Positions 60,858-64,000 of a DNA stretch of 64,000 nucleotides are shown piece after piece. The translations under genes were made by a program, and so were the position numbers. Positions within the stretch are counted from its first letter, which is position 1. Every line of letters begins with the position of its first letter. Below the pieces are notes generated by a model that was not told the DNA's origin, made no database searches, and saw only the letters and a list, made by a program, of their open reading frames with translations. The stretch is from Chitinophaga sp. H8. GTDB taxonomy: Bacteria > Bacteroidota > Bacteroidia > Chitinophagales > Chitinophagaceae. The stretch is from assembly GCF_040567655.1 (NCBI RefSeq), contig NZ_JBEXAC010000002.1, positions 248,001 to 312,000 on the forward strand. The letters are read 5' to 3'.

Positions 60858-61064
60858 ATGGATACCCCGCAATTTTATCATGGTTTTGCTTATGCGGCAA
60901 AGGAACTCTACCAGTTCATTGCAGCATACGATTATTTTACCATCCTGCTGGACGATGGCGATATCATCCATTTCACGGCGTCTGATCCGGATGACTTCCG
61001 TAAGTGGCTTACGGCTCACAACATCCCCGACATCCGCAAACTGGATGGTTGGGTAACCCGTTAA
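60858..61064 (+). CDS. Small acidic protein of unknown function
   Basis: The protein has 68 residues starting MDTPQFYHGFAYAAKELYQF. The pattern YFTILLDDGDIIHFTASDPDDFRKWL resembles a small alpha/beta fold ending in a helix. It is soluble. It precedes a membrane-protein gene by 18 bp in the same direction. Not recognised; similar small genes occur in Bacteroidota mobile elements. Confidence 0.65.
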   Translation: MDTPQFYHGFAYAAKELYQFIAAYDYFTILLDDGDIIHFTASDPDDFRKWLTAHNIPDIRKLDGWVTR

Positions 61065-61082
61065 ACTCATTCGCTTCAACTA

Positions 61083-61496
61083 ATGTCATCCATCCATTTG
61101 AACACAAAACAATCCCGATTTGCCATCGTATCACTGCTGGTGCTGAACACGGCCGTTTTATTATTCCATATTGCCATTGTTACCAAAATTGCCCCTTATA
61201 ATATCGCCTGGGGCGGAAGCCTAAAGACAGACAGTGAAATGTATGTGTTTGAAGCGATATCTATCCTGATCAATCTGCTTTTCAGTTTCACGTTATTGAT
61301 AAAAGGAAACTTTATCAGACCGCTGCTTTCGTCCAAAACCGTTCAGGTATTGCTCTGGATTTTTTTCGTTATCTACGCACTTAATACAGTTGGAAATCTG
61401 TTTGCTGTAACCAGCTTTGAAAAGTATTTTGCGATACTGACTTTTCTTTTTGCCTTTCTGATAGGCTTGATCATCTTTAAGAAAAAACTGAGTTAG
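61083..61496 (+). CDS. Four-helix integral membrane protein of unknown function
   Basis: The protein has 137 residues with four membrane helices (about 13-36, 56-80, 88-110, 113-133), e.g. VSLLVLNTAVLLFHIAIV and VLLWIFFVIYALNTVGNLF. The C-terminus is basic (FKKKLS). No motif gives a function. It is co-directional with the small gene at 60858 and convergent with 61818-61531. Confidence 0.68.
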   Translation: MSSIHLNTKQSRFAIVSLLVLNTAVLLFHIAIVTKIAPYNIAWGGSLKTDSEMYVFEAISILINLLFSFTLLIKGNFIRPLLSSKTVQVLLWIFFVIYALNTVGNLFAVTSFEKYFAILTFLFAFLIGLIIFKKKLS

Positions 61497-61530
61497 CGGG
61501 TACGGAAAATGCCCCGCCAACTTTCAGGTT

Positions 61531-61818
61531 TTACTTTCCTCCAAGTGCATTCAGCTTTTCACTTAGCTCTACCAGACCTGCTTTTTGTAAACAATCGCCT
61601 GCAATGGTTTTCAGCTCTTCCAGACTTTCGGTTGCAATGCTGGATAACAGCCCCGGATTTTTCTCGTCATCCTTCGCACTCAATCCACGCTCAATTACAT
61701 GGCTAAGTAGTAAGGCATTCCTTCTGGAAATCTTCAGGTCAATCTTCACGGTCTCGTTCATGCCAGGGATACTAAGGATTGTATCGTACACTTTGGCTAC
61801 ATCATTTGTTGTCATCAT
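61531..61818 (-). CDS. Small helical protein of unknown function
   Basis: The protein has 95 residues, all-helical and soluble (VAKVYDTILSIPGMNETVKIDLKISRR, then NALLLSHVIERGL). It starts at the first of two adjacent ATG codons, behind a Shine-Dalgarno-like AGAGGAG. It is divergent from the primase gene, with a 14-base palindrome between them. Not recognised. Confidence 0.65.
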   Translation of the reverse strand: MMTTNDVAKVYDTILSIPGMNETVKIDLKISRRNALLLSHVIERGLSAKDDEKNPGLLSSIATESLEELKTIAGDCLQKAGLVELSEKLNALGGK

Positions 61819-61834
61819 AACTCCTCTTTTATGC

Positions 61835-61848
61835 CTGCCAGTTGGCAG
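61835..61848. promoter_or_regulatory. Palindrome CTGCCA-GT-TGGCAG in a divergent intergenic region
   Basis: A 6-bp perfect inverted repeat with a 2-base centre lies 17 bp from the start of the leftward small gene and about 145 bp from the primase gene. Size and place suit a dimeric repressor site. No regulator gene is assigned. Confidence 0.35.
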
Positions 61849-61992
61849 ACTGATTAAACATACTCACTATACAAAACTAACTATTAAGCTCTTTGGCATC
61901 CTACGCAAAATATGGTCTGGATAGGTAGAACCCATACAAGCTGATTAACTTCGTATGACAATACTGAAAGTGTAGAACGAAAATGTGTGATT

Positions 61993-62892
61993 ATGAAATT
62001 CAGCAGCAACCGGCTTTCCATTGCCGAGGTAAAAGAAATGGACATGGTGGATTACCTGTTTAAGTTAGGTTACGAACCCTCAAAAATCAGGTATCCCGAT
62101 TTCTGGTACCCGTCCCCGTTACGGGAGGAAAAAACAGCTTCATTCAAGGTCAATCGCAAACTGAACAAATGGTACGATCATGGATTGGGCAAAGGTGGCA
62201 ACCTCATTGACTTTGCCATCTTGTATCATGGTTGCACCGTTGGAGAATTTCTTCAGCAGCTTGGCGGTGATCTTTCTCTTCAAAAGCCCCTGATACGGCA
62301 AGCTGTAGATGAAGATAAACCGGAAAACCAGATCAAGGTATTGCAGGAATTTAGTTTGTCATCCTACGCTTTATTGCGTTATCTGGAACAGCGCCGCATA
62401 CCTGTTGATATTGCTGATAAATATTGCCGCGAGATCCGCTATGAACTGGCTGGAAAAAACTATTACGGCATCGGTTTTAAAAATGACCTGGGCGGCTTTG
62501 AAATCCGCAATCCCTACTTCAAGGCGAGCAGCTCACCCAAGACAATTACCACCATCAATAACGGGGCAAAAGAGGCAGCGGTATTTGAAGGCTTTACCGA
62601 TTTTCTTTCCTTCAAAAGCATCCATAAAAATGAACCGGAAGACCGCTTTGATTTTGTGGTACTCAACTCTGTTTCCTTCTTTGAAAAAGCCCGCCCATTC
62701 ATGGAGCAGCACGACAGCATCCGCCTGTATCTCGACCGGGATACGACCGGACGAAATTACAGTCGCTATGCACTCTCATTAAACGAGAAGTACAAAGATG
62801 AAAGCACCCTCTACCAAAACCACAAAGACCTCAATGATTGGGTTATGAATTTTGGTAAAGCACAAAAGAAACAACTAAAGCCCAGACTATGA
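61993..62892 (+). CDS. TOPRIM / CHC2-like DNA primase of the element
   Basis: From the ATG at 61993 (GTG 61987 possible) the protein has 299 residues. The N-terminal segment YPSPLREEKTASFKVNRKLNKW...DHGLGKGGNLIDF follows the DnaG CHC2 pattern, but the zinc-binding Cys/His residues are replaced. A TOPRIM domain (about 185-285) has the acidic motifs AVFEGFTDFLSF and IRLYLDRDTTGRN. Such primases start strand synthesis on transferred single-stranded DNA. It is followed, with a 4-bp stop/start overlap, by a small gene and then the mobilisation genes. Confidence 0.88.
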   Translation: MKFSSNRLSIAEVKEMDMVDYLFKLGYEPSKIRYPDFWYPSPLREEKTASFKVNRKLNKWYDHGLGKGGNLIDFAILYHGCTVGEFLQQLGGDLSLQKPLIRQAVDEDKPENQIKVLQEFSLSSYALLRYLEQRRIPVDIADKYCREIRYELAGKNYYGIGFKNDLGGFEIRNPYFKASSSPKTITTINNGAKEAAVFEGFTDFLSFKSIHKNEPEDRFDFVVLNSVSFFEKARPFMEQHDSIRLYLDRDTTGRNYSRYALSLNEKYKDESTLYQNHKDLNDWVMNFGKAQKKQLKPRL

Positions 62893-63086
62893 GATGGCAG
62901 CAGGCCGTAAAACCTCAAATCTGCAAAGCGTTTAGCCTGCAGGAATGCGCTAAAGCCTTTTTAAAGTCTTCCAGCACATGGGAAAGGCTGAAAGATTGCA
63001 TTGTTCCTGCAATCGGCAAGATGAACGGTTGTCAGACAACCGGGTTTTTAGCCTTTATCTCGGAACTCGATGGCTTTGCTGGATGA
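62889..63086 (+). CDS. Small basic protein, possible coupling gene between primase and MobC
   Basis: The protein has 65 residues starting MRWQQAVKPQICKAFSLQEC. Its ATG overlaps the primase TGA (ATGA), which favours translation by re-initiation. It is Lys/Cys-containing with no recognised fold. If MobC starts at 63127 there is no overlap with it. Evidence beyond position is weak, so it may be a chance frame. Confidence 0.42.
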   Translation: MRWQQAVKPQICKAFSLQECAKAFLKSSSTWERLKDCIVPAIGKMNGCQTTGFLAFISELDGFAG

Positions 63087-63126
63087 AAGTATAAATACAG
63101 TTTGTAACGTGATAAAAGATGAAGTG

Positions 63127-63516
63127 ATGGAAGGAAAAAACACAAACAGAACCCGGCGGATCATCTGCCGCTTAACGCCGGATGAGTATGCTAAAATAGA
63201 AAAGAAATGGAAGGCTTCCACCTGCCGCAAGCTAAGCGAATATGTGCGCAGGATGCTTTTTGAAAAGCCTATTGTAACCACCTACCGGAACAGTTCACAG
63301 GATGACGTAATGACAGAACTGGTAAGGCTTCGGGGAGAACTGAATGCGGTCGGGAACAACTTCAACCAGTCGGTAAAAAAGCTGCATACACTGCATCAGC
63401 TTGTGGAATTTAAGAGCTGGCTGATGGCGCATGAAGTGGAGAAAAAGGTACTCCAGAACAAGATGGACGAAGTAAAAAACAGCATCAAAAAAATGTTGGA
63501 ATTATGGTTGCAGTAA
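63127..63516 (+). CDS. Mobilisation relaxosome accessory protein (MobC-like)
   Basis: From the ATG at 63127 the protein has 129 residues (an ATG at 63070 adds 19). NRTRRIICRLTPDEYAKIEKKW resembles the ribbon-helix-helix start of MobC proteins. Family segments CRKLSEYVRRMLFEKPIVTTY and GNNFNQSVKKLH follow. MobC binds near oriT and opens DNA for the relaxase. Its stop overlaps the relaxase start by 13 bp, the usual MobC-relaxase coupling. Confidence 0.87.
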   Translation: MEGKNTNRTRRIICRLTPDEYAKIEKKWKASTCRKLSEYVRRMLFEKPIVTTYRNSSQDDVMTELVRLRGELNAVGNNFNQSVKKLHTLHQLVEFKSWLMAHEVEKKVLQNKMDEVKNSIKKMLELWLQ

Positions 63517-64000
63517 TCAAGGCAGGCCACTCCATGCACCGCATTTTCAACTACAACGAGAACAAGGTAAAGGAAGGTGTGGCGGAGTGCATCGGTGCCG
63601 AAAACTATCCGCTCGATGCCGGTGATATGAGTGTAAAAATGAAGCTCAATTTTTTATTGAAACGTATCGAACTGAACGAAAATGTCCGGCGCAACAGCGT
63701 ACATATTTCGCTCAATTTCGACACTTCCGAAACAGGTATGTCCAAAGAAAAGATGATGGACATCGCAAAGGTATACATGGAAAAACTGGGCTTTGGTAAA
63801 CAACCTTATTTAGTGTACCAGCACCACGACGCAGGGCATCCACATCTCCACCTCGTAACCACCAATATTCAATCTGATGGAAGTACCATCAACCTGCATC
63901 ACCTGGGCATAAGAAAGTCCGAACCGGCACGTAAAGAAATCGAAAAAATGTTTGGTCTGGTGGAAGCGCACAGCCGCCAAAAAAAAGAGGTATTCCAGCT
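63504..64000 (+). CDS. Relaxase / mobilisation nuclease, 3' end cut by window
   Basis: The frame is open from the ATG at 63504 to the last base, giving about 165 residues. HSMHRIFNYNENKVKEG near the N-terminus offers the likely nucleophilic Tyr. The metal-binding histidines are in YQHHDAGHPHLHLV (HxHxH). This matches the pfam03432 relaxase family (MOBP-like) that nicks oriT and pilots the strand to the recipient. It is coupled to the MobC-like gene. The rest of the protein is outside the window. Confidence 0.92.
   Translation, partial: MVAVIKAGHSMHRIFNYNENKVKEGVAECIGAENYPLDAGDMSVKMKLNFLLKRIELNENVRRNSVHISLNFDTSETGMSKEKMMDIAKVYMEKLGFGKQPYLVYQHHDAGHPHLHLVTTNIQSDGSTINLHHLGIRKSEPARKEIEKMFGLVEAHSRQKKEVFQ

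Larger units (their letters stand above)
25755..64000. mobile_element. Integrative conjugative element, left end and most of the transfer region (right end outside window)
   Basis: It contains a tRNA-adjacent serine recombinase, a CTnDOT-type tra operon (TraE-TraN homologues), DNA modification enzymes, a TonB-uptake cargo, a primase, a MobC-like protein and a relaxase. It replaces household gene content from about 25.75 kb to the window end. It is classed as an ICE because both conjugation machinery and integrase are present. Mobility itself is inferred. Confidence 0.85.

Overview
The window looks like a chromosome segment of a Bacteroidota species, most likely Chitinophagaceae (Chitinophaga-like). 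The signs are ECF sigma / FecR / STN-type TonB-receptor operons, TAnnTTTG-type -7 promoter boxes, few Shine-Dalgarno sequences in the resident genes, and a CTnDOT-type tra cluster. The taxon is inferred from gene style only. No 16S gene is present.

Resident part (1 to about 25.8 kb): the 3' end of an ECF sigma gene with its FecR anti-sigma factor and TonB receptor (1-4047). A convergent kynureninase / glycine-arginine-rich 2H phosphoesterase pair follows (4153-6624). Next is a TetR-TolC-adaptor-RND efflux operon (13702 down to 6892), whose promoter lies inside a clear inverted-repeat operator. Then come an alpha/beta-hydrolase-like protein without its nucleophile serine, a DUF502 membrane protein, a zinc phospholipase C / S1-P1 nuclease-like protein, serC, a DUF1015 protein, an 11-bp tandem-repeat locus, a TPR protein, a PaaN-type aldehyde dehydrogenase, a YceI lipoprotein, a 2TM protein, a long-chain acyl-CoA synthetase and tRNA-Arg(CCT).

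Integrated element (about 25.75 kb to beyond the right edge): a large serine recombinase whose 3' end is antisense to the tRNA marks the left end of an integrative conjugative element. A long leftward operon (47361 to 27612) encodes the transfer machinery in the order TraE-like, DUF1896, a giant methylase-helicase, TraF, TraG, TraI, two TraI-like paralogues, TraJ, K, L, M, N, an MT-A70 methyltransferase, two paralogous unknown proteins and a small helical DNA-binding candidate. Small accessory genes of unknown function lie upstream (47.6-51.1 kb).

Between the transfer and mobilisation modules sits a cargo operon (60489 to 51232): ECF sigma, FecR, STN/TonB receptor and three predicted surface lipoproteins. 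This is a self-regulated uptake system of unknown substrate. The right side (60.8-64 kb) carries small unknown genes, a TOPRIM/CHC2-like primase lacking zinc ligands, a MobC-like protein and the start of a relaxase with an HxHxH motif. The right end of the element, and any VirD4 coupling protein, lie outside the window.

The most unusual items are the recombinase C-terminus written through the tRNA, the RGG-like 2H phosphoesterase, the methylase-helicase and MT-A70 enzymes inside the transfer operon, the three-lipoprotein TonB cargo, the helically phased TTGCAC repeats upstream of the tra operon, and a homopolymer frame break at the start of a conserved accessory gene.
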